A stretch of DNA of 64,000 nt, from the NCBI RefSeq assembly GCF_023822065.1, contig NZ_CP084930.1:2434001-2498000 (forward strand), in the 5' to 3' direction. Source of the stretch: Sphingomonas morindae. Lineage in GTDB: Bacteria > Pseudomonadota > Alphaproteobacteria > Sphingomonadales > Sphingomonadaceae. Positions 19,174 to 28,021 of this stretch are shown here, one piece after another (positions within the stretch are counted from its first letter, which is position 1; each line of letters begins with the position of its first letter). Below the pieces are notes generated by a model. It was not told the DNA's origin. It made no database searches and worked only from the letters and a program-made list of their open reading frames with translations. The position numbers and the translations under genes are program-made.

Positions 19174-20391
19174 ATGCCCGATCCGGTGACGCTGGCGGAT
19201 GTGCGCGCCGCCCATGCGCGGATCGCGGGCGCGGTGGTGCGCACGCCCACCCTCTATTCGCGCACCCTCTCGCAGCTGACCGGCGCCGACATCTGGCTCA
19301 AGTTCGAGAACCACCAGTTCACCGCCGCCTATAAGGAGCGCGGCGCGCTCAACAAGCTCAGCCTGCTCAGCGCGGCGGAGCGGGCGCGCGGCGTGATCGC
19401 CGCCTCGGCCGGCAATCATGCGCAGGGCCTCGCCTATAATGGCGCGCGGCTGGGCGTGCCGGTCACCATCGTCATGCCGCGGCCGACGCCGATCGTGAAG
19501 ATCCAGCTCACCGAGAGCCATGGCGCCGAGGTGATCCTGCACGGCGAGCGCTTCGACGATGCCCAGGACCATGCCTATGCGCTGGCCGAGGCACGTGGCC
19601 TCACCTTCGTCCATCCGTTCGACGATCCCGCGATCATCGCCGGTCAGGGCACGGTGGCGCTGGAGATGCTGGAGGATGCGCCCGCGATCGACACGCTGTG
19701 CATCCCGATCGGCGGCGGCGGGCTGATCGCCGGCTGCGCCACCGCGGCGCGCGCGCTCAACCCCGCGATCGATATCGTCGGCGTGCAGGCGGAGCTCTAC
19801 CCCTCCATGTATGCGCGGCTTCACGGCGTGAGCCTGCCCTGCGAGGGCGATACGCTCGCGGAGGGCATCGCCGTGCGCGAGCCGGGCCGCATCACCGCGC
19901 GGGTCGTGGAGCGGCTGGTGCGCGACATTCTGCTCGTCGCCGAACGCGATCTGGAGCGCGCGGTGGCGCTGCTGCTGCAGATCGAAAAGACGGTGGTCGA
20001 AGGCGCGGGGGCGGCGGGGCTGGCCGCGCTGCTGGCGCATCCCGAGCGTTTCGCCGGGCGCACCGTGGGGCTGGTGCTGTGCGGCGGCAATATCGATACG
20101 AGGCTGCTCGCCAATGTGCTGCTGCGCGATCTCGCGCGGTCGGGGCGGCTCGCGCGGCTGCGCATCCGGCTGCAGGATCGCCCCGGCGCGCTCTATAATG
20201 TAGCCAGGGTGTTCGAGCAGCAGCAGGTCAACATCGTGGAGGTTTCGCATCAGCGGATCTTCACGACCCTGCCGGCCAAAGGGTTGATTACCGAGATCGA
20301 ATGCGAGACACGCGACGCCGCGCACCTGGATCGGCTGGTGGAGGCGCTGCTCACCCAGGGCTACGAGGTGACGCGCGCGGAACTCGCCTGA
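19174..20391 (+). CDS. ilvA: Threonine ammonia-lyase (PLP) with ACT domain
   Basis: 405 aa from the ATG at 19174; an ATG at 19114 would add 20 poorly conserved Ala/Ser/Pro residues. The PLP lysine is K54 (AAYKERGALN); the phosphate loop is SAGNHAQG and GGGGLIAG. A single C-terminal ACT domain (about 325-405, RIRLQDRPGALYNVA) marks the shorter IlvA/TdcB form. It converts threonine to 2-oxobutyrate for isoleucine synthesis. The single ACT domain leaves both the biosynthetic and catabolic form possible. Confidence 0.94.
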   Translation: MPDPVTLADVRAAHARIAGAVVRTPTLYSRTLSQLTGADIWLKFENHQFTAAYKERGALNKLSLLSAAERARGVIAASAGNHAQGLAYNGARLGVPVTIVMPRPTPIVKIQLTESHGAEVILHGERFDDAQDHAYALAEARGLTFVHPFDDPAIIAGQGTVALEMLEDAPAIDTLCIPIGGGGLIAGCATAARALNPAIDIVGVQAELYPSMYARLHGVSLPCEGDTLAEGIAVREPGRITARVVERLVRDILLVAERDLERAVALLLQIEKTVVEGAGAAGLAALLAHPERFAGRTVGLVLCGGNIDTRLLANVLLRDLARSGRLARLRIRLQDRPGALYNVARVFEQQQVNIVEVSHQRIFTTLPAKGLITEIECETRDAAHLDRLVEALLTQGYEVTRAELA

Positions 20392-20418
20392 TTTCGCCTT
20401 TTGTCGCGTCGCGGGCCG

Positions 20419-20433
20419 TTAACGATCTTTTAA
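20419..20433 (+). promoter_or_regulatory. CtrA-type binding site upstream of bpt
   Basis: TTAA (20419-20422), 7 nt, TTAA (20430-20433) matches the TTAA-N7-TTAA site of the cell-cycle regulator CtrA. TTAA is rare in this GC-rich DNA and the site sits in the 100-bp gap before bpt. Binding is predicted only. Confidence 0.55.
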
Positions 20434-20494
20434 GGTTCCGTTCTTGGTCTTGGCATGCAACTCTCTGCATCGCCGCGTGTTGGCATGGCATGGG

Positions 20495-21313
20495 ATGGGA
20501 TTGGACCCTGAGGTGAGCGCCCCCTTTCGCTTTCCCCGTTTCTTCGTGACGACGCCCGGGCCGTGCCCGTATCTGCCGGGCCGGGTGGAGCGCAAGGTCT
20601 TCACGGAACTGAGCGGCGCCCATGCGGGCGAGCTGAACGACGCGCTGGGCCGCATCGGCTTCCGGCGCTCGCAGTCGGTCGCCTATCGCCCCAGCTGCCA
20701 GGGCTGTTCGGCCTGCGTGTCGGTGCGCGTCCAGGCCGACGCCTATGTGCCGACGACGAGCCAGAAGCGGCTGCTCAAGAAACATGCCGATCTGCATGTC
20801 GCGCTGTGCAAGCCCTGGACGACCGAGGAGCAGTTCCGGCTGCTCCGCCGCTATCTGGCGGCGCGCCATCCCGGCGGCGGCATGGCCGATATGGACGAGT
20901 TCGACTTCGCCGACATGGTCGAGCAGACGCCGGTCAAGACCTTCATGATCGAGTATCGCGAGCGCGATGCCCATGGCGCCCCCGGCGCGCTGATCGGCGC
21001 CTGCCTCACCGACCAGCAGGCCGATGGCCTGTCGATGATCTACAGCTTCTTCGATCCCGCCCACCCGACCCGCTCGGGCCTCGGCACCTTCATCATCGCC
21101 GATCATATCCGCCGCGCCGCCGATGCCGGCCTGCCCTATGTCTATCTCGGCTACTGGGTCGAGGGATCGGAGCGCATGGCCTACAAGACGCGCTTCCGCC
21201 CGATCGAGCGGCTTACCGCGGCCGGCTGGCAGGCCTTCGATCCGCCGCCGGTGCCCGATTCCGGATCGGGTGGACGCACGCCGCTGCCCGCCAAGGAGCG
21301 GACCATCGCCTGA
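20495..21313 (+). CDS. bpt: Aspartate/glutamate leucyltransferase (Bpt)
   Basis: 272 aa from the ATG at 20495; GTG at 20513 ([11 protein letters not shown]) is an equally good alternative and closer to the usual family start. Bpt transfers leucine from Leu-tRNA to N-terminal Asp or Glu of proteins, marking them for ClpS/ClpAP by the N-end rule. The cysteine-rich N-terminal motif [15 protein letters not shown] and the C-terminal acyltransferase fold ([15 protein letters not shown]) are clear. Upstream lies a CtrA-type site. Confidence 0.95.
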   Translation: MGLDPEVSAPFRFPRFFVTTPGPCPYLPGRVERKVFTELSGAHAGELNDALGRIGFRRSQSVAYRPSCQGCSACVSVRVQADAYVPTTSQKRLLKKHADLHVALCKPWTTEEQFRLLRRYLAARHPGGGMADMDEFDFADMVEQTPVKTFMIEYRERDAHGAPGALIGACLTDQQADGLSMIYSFFDPAHPTRSGLGTFIIADHIRRAADAGLPYVYLGYWVEGSERMAYKTRFRPIERLTAAGWQAFDPPPVPDSGSGGRTPLPAKERTIA

Positions 21314-21394
21314 TCGGCGGCCGCATAAACTAGCGCTTGTCGGATGCGGGGAAAATCCGCACTCTACGAGTCGGGTGCGAGCGGCGGAGGGCTG

Positions 21395-22870
21395 ATGGAG
21401 ACGCGGGCGGCGTTCGACGAGGTTTGGGGGCATAGCAGCGGCACGGCCGCGCGCGCGGAGTTCGAAACCCTCGCGCGGTGGATCGCCGAGACGCCCGCCG
21501 CCGAATTGCACCGGCGCCAGCACGCCGCCGAGGCGGCCTTCCGCCAGCTGGGCATCACCTTCGCGGTCTATGGGGAAGATGAGGCCGCCGAGCGCATCAT
21601 CCCGTTCGATATCGTGCCGCGCATCTTCTCGGCGTCGGAATGGCGCAAGCTGGAGCGCGGGCTGGAACAGCGCGTCACCGCGATCAATGCGTTCCTGGCG
21701 GATATGTACGGGCCGCGCCACATTCTGCGCGATGGCGTGATCCCCGCCGATCTGCTGCTCGCCAATCCGCAACTGCGCCCGCAGGTGGCGGGCGTGCGGC
21801 CGCCGCACGGCGTCTACGCGCATATCTGCGGGATCGACATGGTGCGCGTCGGCGCGGACGAATTCTACGTGCTGGAGGATAACGCCCGCACGCCCTCCGG
21901 CGTCTCCTACATGCTCGAGAACCGCGAGGCGATGATCCGGCTCTGCCCGGAATTGTTCGAGCTGTTCGCGGTCGAGCCGGTGGATCATTATACCGATCTG
22001 CTGCTCTCCACGCTGCAATCGGTCACGCCGCGCGCGGGGACCGAGCCGGTGTGCGTGCTGCTGACGCCGGGCCACTTCAACTCGGCCTTCTACGAGCACA
22101 GCTTCCTCGCCGATGCGATGGGGATCGAGCTGGTCGAGGCGGCCGATCTCGAGGTGGACGACGATATCGTCTGGATGCGCACCATCCAGGGCCGGGTGCG
22201 CGTGGACGTGATCTACCGCCGGATCGACGACGAGTTCATCGATCCGCTGCTGTTCCGGCCCGATTCCATGCTCGGCGTGCCGGGGCTGATGGCGGCCTAT
22301 CTGGCGGGCAATGTCACGCTCGCCAACGCGCCCGGCACGGGCATTGCCGATGACAAGGCGATCTACAGCTACATGCCGGAGATCGTGAAATATTACACCG
22401 GCAGCGACGCCATGCTGCCCAATGTGCAGACCTTCCGCTGCCGCGAGCCCGAGGCGCTGCGCTACACGCTCGACCGGCTCGAGACGCTGGTCGTCAAGCT
22501 GGTCGATGGCTCGGGCGGCTATGGCATGCTGGTGGGGCCGACCGCGTCTGCCGCCGAGATCGAGCGCTTCCGCGCCGCGCTGGTCGCCGAGCCGCATCGC
22601 TATATCGCCCAGCCGACGCTGGCGCTCTCCACCGTTCCGACGCTGACCGAGGCCGGCATCGCGCCGCGGCATGTCGATTTCCGGCCCTTCTGCCTCACCG
22701 GCGCGCAGGGCGTGAAGATCGTGCCGGGCGGGCTGACGCGGGTCGCGCTGCGCGAAGGCTCGCTGGTGGTGAATTCCAGCCAGGGCGGCGGCACCAAGGA
22801 CAGCCTGATCCTCTCCGACAGCCCGCGCCGCCGCCAGGCGCCGGTCGGCGCGCTGCGGTACGCCGGCTGA
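21395..22870 (+). CDS. Circularly permuted ATP-grasp protein
   Basis: 491 aa. ATG at 21395 with GGAGGG upstream. It carries the conserved blocks of the circularly permuted ATP-grasp family: PFDIVPRIFSASEW, GIDMVRVGADEFYVLEDNARTPSGVSYML, and KLVDGSGGYGMLVGP. These proteins are predicted carboxylate-amine ligases that build or attach peptides. It is the first gene of a five-gene string with alpha-E, transglutaminase, Anbu protease and an extensin-like lipoprotein. The real substrate is unknown. Confidence 0.93.
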   Translation: METRAAFDEVWGHSSGTAARAEFETLARWIAETPAAELHRRQHAAEAAFRQLGITFAVYGEDEAAERIIPFDIVPRIFSASEWRKLERGLEQRVTAINAFLADMYGPRHILRDGVIPADLLLANPQLRPQVAGVRPPHGVYAHICGIDMVRVGADEFYVLEDNARTPSGVSYMLENREAMIRLCPELFELFAVEPVDHYTDLLLSTLQSVTPRAGTEPVCVLLTPGHFNSAFYEHSFLADAMGIELVEAADLEVDDDIVWMRTIQGRVRVDVIYRRIDDEFIDPLLFRPDSMLGVPGLMAAYLAGNVTLANAPGTGIADDKAIYSYMPEIVKYYTGSDAMLPNVQTFRCREPEALRYTLDRLETLVVKLVDGSGGYGMLVGPTASAAEIERFRAALVAEPHRYIAQPTLALSTVPTLTEAGIAPRHVDFRPFCLTGAQGVKIVPGGLTRVALREGSLVVNSSQGGGTKDSLILSDSPRRRQAPVGALRYAG

Positions 22871-23808
22871 TGCTGGCCCGCACCGCCGCCTCGCTCTACT
22901 GGCTCGGCCGCTATGTCGAGCGCGCCGAATTCACCGCGCGGCTGATCGAGGCGACGATGCGGCTCGATCTCCTCTCGGCGCGGCCGGCCGGCACCGGCGC
23001 CTGGGAGAGCGCGCTCGCGGTCGCCGCCGCCGAGGATGGCTTCTGGCTGACCGGCAGCACGATCGAGCCCGAGGCGGTGACCGCCTATCTCGCGCTCGAT
23101 GGTGCCAACCCCAATTCGATCCGCTCCTGCCTCGATGCCGCGCGGAGCAACGCCAAGTCGGTGCGCACCGCGCTGACGCGCGAGGCCTGGGAGGCGATCA
23201 ACCGCGCCTGGCTGGGGCTGCGCGATCGCCGCGCGGCGGGCGGCGCGGCGGCGACGCTGGCGCTGGCGGAGCGGCTGCGCGCCGAGGCGCGCGGCTTCGA
23301 GGGCGCGCTCCACCGGATGCTGCGCAACGAGGCGAGCGCCTTTGTCCGGCTCGGCGCGGCGGTGGAGCGGGCGGACAATACCGCGCGGCTGATCGACGTG
23401 AAATATCACCTGCTGCTGCCCGAGAGCGAGCAGGTGGGCGGACCGATCGATCGCGATCAATGGACCACCATCCTCCACACCGTCTCCGCCGTCACCGCCT
23501 ATCGCTGGCTCTATCGCGACGGGCTGAAGCCGGGGCTGGTGGTGGATCTGCTGGTGCTGCGCGCCGAGATGCCGCGCTCCATCGCCGCCTCGTCCGAAGA
23601 GATCGTCGCGCTGCTCGGCGCGCTCGGCCGCCGGCTGGGCCGCCAGGGCGAGGCCGATCGCATGGCGCGGCTGCGCCACGCCACCATCGGCCGCGCCACC
23701 GTGAACGGCATCATCGCCGGCGGGCTGCACGAATTTCTCCAGGCCTTCATCGCGGAGAACAGCCGGCTCGATGCCGCCATCGCCCACCAGTTCCGGTTTC
23801 TCGCCTGA
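22870..23808 (+). CDS. Alpha-E domain protein (DUF403)
   Basis: 312 aa, all alpha-helical, with the family start LARTAASLYWLGRYVERAEFTARL and a second RADNTARLIDVKYH motif. It is the constant partner of circularly permuted ATP-grasp proteins and is thought to be a cofactor or scaffold of the ligase. The start ATG overlaps the preceding stop by one base, and its stop overlaps the next start, so stoichiometric co-translation is likely. Confidence 0.93.
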   Translation: MLARTAASLYWLGRYVERAEFTARLIEATMRLDLLSARPAGTGAWESALAVAAAEDGFWLTGSTIEPEAVTAYLALDGANPNSIRSCLDAARSNAKSVRTALTREAWEAINRAWLGLRDRRAAGGAAATLALAERLRAEARGFEGALHRMLRNEASAFVRLGAAVERADNTARLIDVKYHLLLPESEQVGGPIDRDQWTTILHTVSAVTAYRWLYRDGLKPGLVVDLLVLRAEMPRSIAASSEEIVALLGALGRRLGRQGEADRMARLRHATIGRATVNGIIAGGLHEFLQAFIAENSRLDAAIAHQFRFLA

Positions 23809-24632
23809 TGCGCCTGCTGATCGAACATCGCACCGCCTATCGCTTCAGCCAGCCGCAGCGCCGGCTGATCCAGCTGCTGCGCCTCACCCCCGCCAGCTTT
23901 GTCGGCCAGGCGGTGGTGGCGTGGCGGCTCGATGTCGATCGCGACGCGCGGCTGCGCGCCGGGCGCGACGGCTATGGCAACGAGACGACCATGCTCTATG
24001 TCGACGGGCCGCTTGAGGCGATCACCCTCACCGTCACCGGCGAGGTGCTGACCGAGGATCGCGCCGGCATGGTGGAAGGCACCAATGAGCCGCTGCCGCC
24101 GGGCCTGTTCCTGCGCGCCACGCCGCAGACCCAGGCCGATGCCGCGATCGCCGATTTCGCCGCGACGCTCGCCGCCGCCGAGCCCCGGCCGCTCGGCCGG
24201 CTGCATGCGCTGTGCGCCGCCGTCCAGGCCCGCATCGCCTTCGATCCGGGCGACGGCAATCCGCATCGCGACGCGGCCACCGCCTTTGCCGATGGTCATG
24301 GCGTGTGCCAGGATCATGCCCATATCTTCATCGCCGCCGCGCGGCTGATGGGCCACCCCGCGCGCTATGTCTCGGGCCATTTGTGGCGCAGCGACGGCGC
24401 CCTGGTCCAGCCGGCCGCCCATGCCTGGGCGGAGGCCTGGCTCGACGAGTTCGGCTGGGTCGGGTTCGATCCCGCCAATGGCCATTGCCCCACCGATGCC
24501 TATGTCCGCGTCGCCGCCGCGCTCGATTATCGCGACGCGGCGCCCATCTCCGGCGCGCGCATCGGCGGCGGCGACGAGGCGCTGCATGTCGATGTGGCGG
24601 TTGCGCAGGCCGAGGATCAGCGGCAAAGCTGA
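23808..24632 (+). CDS. Transglutaminase-like protease domain protein
   Basis: 274 aa. N-terminal beta domain (1-130, IEHRTAYRFSQPQRR) followed by a transglutaminase-like fold with the catalytic Cys in GHGVCQDHAH, His in AHAWAEAW and Asp in FDPANG. No signal peptide. In this gene family it is predicted to act as a peptidase or peptide transferase on the product of the ATP-grasp partner. The start overlaps the alpha-E gene stop; an upstream in-frame extension to 23460 is inside that gene. Confidence 0.93.
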   Translation: MRLLIEHRTAYRFSQPQRRLIQLLRLTPASFVGQAVVAWRLDVDRDARLRAGRDGYGNETTMLYVDGPLEAITLTVTGEVLTEDRAGMVEGTNEPLPPGLFLRATPQTQADAAIADFAATLAAAEPRPLGRLHALCAAVQARIAFDPGDGNPHRDAATAFADGHGVCQDHAHIFIAAARLMGHPARYVSGHLWRSDGALVQPAAHAWAEAWLDEFGWVGFDPANGHCPTDAYVRVAAALDYRDAAPISGARIGGGDEALHVDVAVAQAEDQRQS

Positions 24633-24639
24633 CGCCATC

Positions 24640-25404
24640 ATGACCTATTGCGTTGGCATGTTGGTGGAAGCCGGTCTGGTGATGATCGCGGACACGCGCA
24701 CCAATGCCGGAGTCGACGATATTTCCGTCTACCGGAAGCTGCATATCCTGGCCGATGCGCCGGATCGGCTGGTGGTGGCCGCCTCGGCGGGCAATCTCTC
24801 GATCACGCAATCGGTGCTGGCGAGCCTCGCGGAGGGGCTGGCGCCGCACGAGGGCGAATCGGCGCCGCGTACCGTCGCCACCATGCCGAGCATGTTCCGC
24901 GTCGCGCAGCTGGTGGGCGAGGCGGTCCATGCCTGCCGCGCCGATATCGCCCGCCAGCTCGAGACCGCGCAGCTTTCGCCGAGCTGCGCGATGCTGGTGG
25001 GCGGCCGGGTGGGGCCGGGGCCGCTCGCCCTCTACCGCATCTATGCCGAGGGCAATTTCATCGCCTGCATGCGCGAACAACCCTTTCTCCAGATCGGCGA
25101 GACCAAATATGGCAAGCCCATCCTCGATCGCGCGCTGCACTATGACACGCCGCTCGAGGAGGTGGTGAAAGTGGGGCTCATCTCCTTCGATTCCACGCTG
25201 CGCTCGAATCTCGCGGTCGGCCGCCCGCTGGATCTCATCTCCATCCCGGCCGAGCGCGCCCGCCCGGTGGTGAGCCGCCGGATCGAAAGCGACGATGCCT
25301 ATTTCAACGATCTCTCGACACGCTGGTCGCTGATGCTGAACGAGGCGCGCGCCACCATTCCGGACCCGCCCTTCATGAGCGCGCCGCCATCCGCGCTCCG
25401 CTGA
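24640..25404 (+). CDS. Proteasome-type protease (Anbu family)
   Basis: 254 aa. The sequence begins M-T-Y-C-V-G, so after methionine removal Thr2 is the N-terminal nucleophile, as in proteasome beta and HslV subunits; an acidic ADTRTNAG loop and a VAASAGNLS strand follow. It is longer than HslV, typical of Anbu. It assembles into rings in relatives and is probably the degrading arm of the ATP-grasp/transglutaminase system. It starts 8 nt after the transglutaminase gene. Confidence 0.94.
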   Translation: MTYCVGMLVEAGLVMIADTRTNAGVDDISVYRKLHILADAPDRLVVAASAGNLSITQSVLASLAEGLAPHEGESAPRTVATMPSMFRVAQLVGEAVHACRADIARQLETAQLSPSCAMLVGGRVGPGPLALYRIYAEGNFIACMREQPFLQIGETKYGKPILDRALHYDTPLEEVVKVGLISFDSTLRSNLAVGRPLDLISIPAERARPVVSRRIESDDAYFNDLSTRWSLMLNEARATIPDPPFMSAPPSALR

Positions 25405-26072
25405 TCGCGGCGCGGCGCCGGGCCGCGCTGGCGGCGGCGCTGGTCGTCGCCGGGTGCGTGCCGCAGGCCGCGCCGCCGCCCCGGCGCGGCCCCGCATCGA
25501 TCGCGCAACCCGCGCCGGCGCGGCCGGCCTATGATGCGGCGGCGCACCGCCAATGCCTCGCCAGCCTCGCCGCCGATGGCGCGCGCTTCGAGAGCCTGCC
25601 CGATCGCGTCTATACCAGCCAATGCTCGGCGCTCGGCGCGGTGCGGCTGCTCGATATCGGCATGCCGGTGACGAATCTGGGGCAGATGACCTGCCCGCTC
25701 GCCGACGCGCTGACGCGCTGGACACGTGACGCCACCCAGAAGGCGGCGCTGGCCTGGCTGAGCGCGCCGGTCGTGCGGATCGAGAGTTTCGGCACCTATT
25801 CCTGCCGCCCGATCAACAATGTCGCCGGCGCCCGCCTGTCGGAGCACGGCCTTTCCAACGCGGTCGACATCGCCGGCTTCGTGCTGGCCAATGGCCGCCG
25901 CATCACCGTGCTCGACGATTGGAACGGGCCCGACGCCTATGCCCGCAATTTTTTGCGTGCGGTGCATGATGCCGGCTGTCGGCGCTTCCAGGTGGTGCTC
26001 GGCCCCGATGCCAACGCGCTCCACCGCAACCATTTTCATTTCGACATGGGGCCGGGCCGCGCCTGCCGCTGA
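25401..26072 (+). CDS. Extensin-family lipoprotein with probable CTG start
   Basis: 223 aa from CTG at 25401, which overlaps the Anbu stop as CTGA. The first residues (IAARRRAALAAALVVAGC) form a lipoprotein signal with the lipidated Cys at 19. No ATG, GTG or TTG in frame upstream of the signal precedes it; GTG at 25458 would start just after the lipobox Cys and remove the signal. The body is the extensin-like C-terminal domain: ESFGTYSCRPIN, HGLSNAVDIAGF, and RNHFHFD near the end, a metal-site pattern like D-Ala-D-Ala peptidases. It is probably a cell-wall peptidase in the periplasm. Confidence 0.85.
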   Translation: MIAARRRAALAAALVVAGCVPQAAPPPRRGPASIAQPAPARPAYDAAAHRQCLASLAADGARFESLPDRVYTSQCSALGAVRLLDIGMPVTNLGQMTCPLADALTRWTRDATQKAALAWLSAPVVRIESFGTYSCRPINNVAGARLSEHGLSNAVDIAGFVLANGRRITVLDDWNGPDAYARNFLRAVHDAGCRRFQVVLGPDANALHRNHFHFDMGPGRACR

Positions 26073-26128
26073 GATGCGCGCGGCGCCGGTGCTTCCCCGC
26101 GCGCGGATCAGCCTCTATGGGCCGCGGG

Positions 26129-27037
26129 ATGACCCAGGACAGCAAGACCAGCTCCGCCGCCGCGCACGGCCTTCCCAAGCGCGTGTTCGCCGCCGCCGAT
26201 GCCGATGCCCGCACCGCGCGCGCCGCCGCGCCGACGCCGCAGACAGCCAACCCCGCCTATCGCCTCGCCTATCAGGACGAGGATCTGCTGCTCCGCGACG
26301 ATCTTCGCCCGGTCCGCTTCCAGCTCGAGCTGCTCAAGACCCAGCTGCTGCTGGACGAGGCCAATATCGGCTCCACCTTCGTCTTCTACGGCTCGGCCCG
26401 GATCCCCGAGCCGGCCCGCGCGGAAACGCTGCGCGCCGCCGCCAAGACCCCGGAACAGGCCCGCATCGCCGGCAATCTCGCCGCCAATTCCCGCTATTAC
26501 GAGGTCGCGCGCGAGCTTGCCCGGCTCGCCGCGCAGGTGCCGGCGGATGCGGAGGGCAAGCGCCAGTTCGTCGTCTGCTCCGGCGGCGGCCCCTCGATCA
26601 TGGAGGCCGCCAATCGCGGCGCCGCCGATGTCGGCGCCGAATCGATCGGCCTCAACATCGTGCTGCCGCACGAGCAGGCGCCCAACCCCTATGTCACGCC
26701 CGGCCTCTCGCTGCGCTTCCACTATTTCGCGCTGCGCAAGATGCATTTCACCATGCATGCGCGCGCGGTCGCGGTCTTCCCCGGTGGCTTCGGCACGTTC
26801 GACGAGTTTTTCGAGCTGCTCACCCTGATCCAGACGGGCAAGATGCGGCCGCTGCCGATCCTGCTCTACGGGAAGGACTTCTGGAACCAGGTGGTCAATT
26901 TCCAGGCACTCGCCGATCAGGGCGTGATCGCGCCGCAGGATCTGGACCTGTTCCGCTTCGTGGAGACGGCGGACGAGGGCTGGCGCATCGTGCGCGACTA
27001 TTATGATCTCGATGCCAATGGCGGCGCGGCCGGCTGA
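26129..27037 (+). CDS. LOG-family Rossmann-fold protein
   Basis: 302 aa from the second ATG (26129); the ATG at 26117 adds four residues and cannot be excluded. It has the nucleotide-binding VCSGGGPSIMEAANRGA and the PGGFGTFDEFFE motif of LOG (cytokinin-riboside 5-monophosphate phosphoribohydrolase) proteins, with a 100-residue N-terminal extension common in proteobacterial members. It likely cleaves a nucleoside monophosphate; the physiological substrate is not known. Confidence 0.92.
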   Translation: MTQDSKTSSAAAHGLPKRVFAAADADARTARAAAPTPQTANPAYRLAYQDEDLLLRDDLRPVRFQLELLKTQLLLDEANIGSTFVFYGSARIPEPARAETLRAAAKTPEQARIAGNLAANSRYYEVARELARLAAQVPADAEGKRQFVVCSGGGPSIMEAANRGAADVGAESIGLNIVLPHEQAPNPYVTPGLSLRFHYFALRKMHFTMHARAVAVFPGGFGTFDEFFELLTLIQTGKMRPLPILLYGKDFWNQVVNFQALADQGVIAPQDLDLFRFVETADEGWRIVRDYYDLDANGGAAG

Positions 27038-27047
27038 GCCGCGAGGC

Positions 27048-27077
27048 GCCGCCGCCGGACCGCATCCCGGCGGCGGC
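27048..27077. terminator. Hairpin between convergent genes
   Basis: GCCGCCGCCGG (27048-27058) and CCGGCGGCGGC (27067-27077) form a perfect 11-bp stem with an 8-nt loop, in the 45-bp gap between the convergent LOG and cytochrome genes. There is no T-run on either side, so termination may be weak or Rho-assisted in both directions. Confidence 0.55.
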
Positions 27078-27082
27078 CACCC

Positions 27083-27880
27083 CTATTTCTTGGTCTGGGC
27101 GGCGTTGCCGGTCACGCTCGGCGCGCCTTCGCCGCCGACACTGCCCTCGGGATGGCCGCCCGCCGCCGCCTGGCCTTCGGTGACGACCGGCTGGGTCTTG
27201 GCGCCTTCGCCGGCGGTGTTGGCGCCCGGCTTGGCGCCCGCCTCGGTGCCGGCGGCGGCGGCGGGCGCGGCCGCCGGGGCGGCGGGCAGCGGCTGCGGCG
27301 AATCGCCCTGCTTGTTCAGATAGGCGATCACATCCGCGCGGTCCTCCGGCTTGGAGAGGCCGGCGAAGGTCATCTTGGTGCCGGGCGCATAGGCCTTGGG
27401 GCTCTTCAGCCAGGCGAACAGCTCGTCGAAGGTCCAGGGCCCCGATTTGCCCTTGAGCGCGTCCGAATAGCTGAAGCCCGGCTCGCTCGCCACCGGCCGG
27501 CCCACCACGCCCCAGAGTTGCGGCCCGATCTGGTTGGGGCCGCCCTTCTGGTCCGAATGGCAGGCGGTGCATTTCTTGAACACGTCCGCGCCCTTGGCCG
27601 GATCGGCCTTGGCGAGGTAGAAGGCGGCGGGCTGTTCGGCGGCGGCGCCGCTGTCGGCGCCGGCCTCGGCCTCCACGCCTTCCACCTGATAGCCCATCTT
27701 CTCGGGCCGCTCGGAGTGGAAATATTCGCCCGTCACCAGCGACAGGCCCAGCGCGCAGCCGGCGGCGAACAACACCCAGCCCGCGATGGTATTGCCACGA
27801 TCGCTGACCGGCTGGCCCACATAGTCCTCGGCCAGGGGGGGATCCTCTTCGGTCCCGGTGCCGTCGTTCCGCTCGGTCAT
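27083..27880 (-). CDS. Membrane-anchored class I cytochrome c
   Basis: 265 aa. One N-terminal membrane anchor (about 30-52, TIAGWVLFAAGCALGLSLV). The cytochrome domain (about 85-195) has the haem site CTACH and the methionine ligand in GTKMTFAG. A long Ala/Pro/Gly-rich tail follows. Related anchored c2/c552-type cytochromes carry electrons between the bc1 complex and terminal oxidase in sphingomonads. It stands alone and is divergent from pheA. Confidence 0.93.
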   Translation of the reverse strand: MTERNDGTGTEEDPPLAEDYVGQPVSDRGNTIAGWVLFAAGCALGLSLVTGEYFHSERPEKMGYQVEGVEAEAGADSGAAAEQPAAFYLAKADPAKGADVFKKCTACHSDQKGGPNQIGPQLWGVVGRPVASEPGFSYSDALKGKSGPWTFDELFAWLKSPKAYAPGTKMTFAGLSKPEDRADVIAYLNKQGDSPQPLPAAPAAAPAAAAGTEAGAKPGANTAGEGAKTQPVVTEGQAAAGGHPEGSVGGEGAPSVTGNAAQTKK

Positions 27881-27972
27881 CCTCCAGACACCTCCCGCAG
27901 GCCCTCAGGGGCTCCTTATCGGCGGACGTGCGGCCGCCTTTGGTAGCAGGAATAGATTCGCGGGCTTCGCAT

Positions 27973-27988
27973 CGCAAGCATGCTTGCG
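27973..27988. promoter_or_regulatory. Perfect 16-bp palindrome in the cytochrome c/pheA divergent region
   Basis: CGCAAGCATGCTTGCG reads the same on both strands and lies 33 bp upstream of the pheA start, 92 bp from the cytochrome start. The position suits a dimeric regulator controlling pheA or both genes. I recognise no regulator for it, and a match of this length can arise by chance about once per window. Confidence 0.35.
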
Positions 27989-28021
27989 GCCGAGGCGGCG
28001 AGGCGCGTAACCAGCCGCGCC

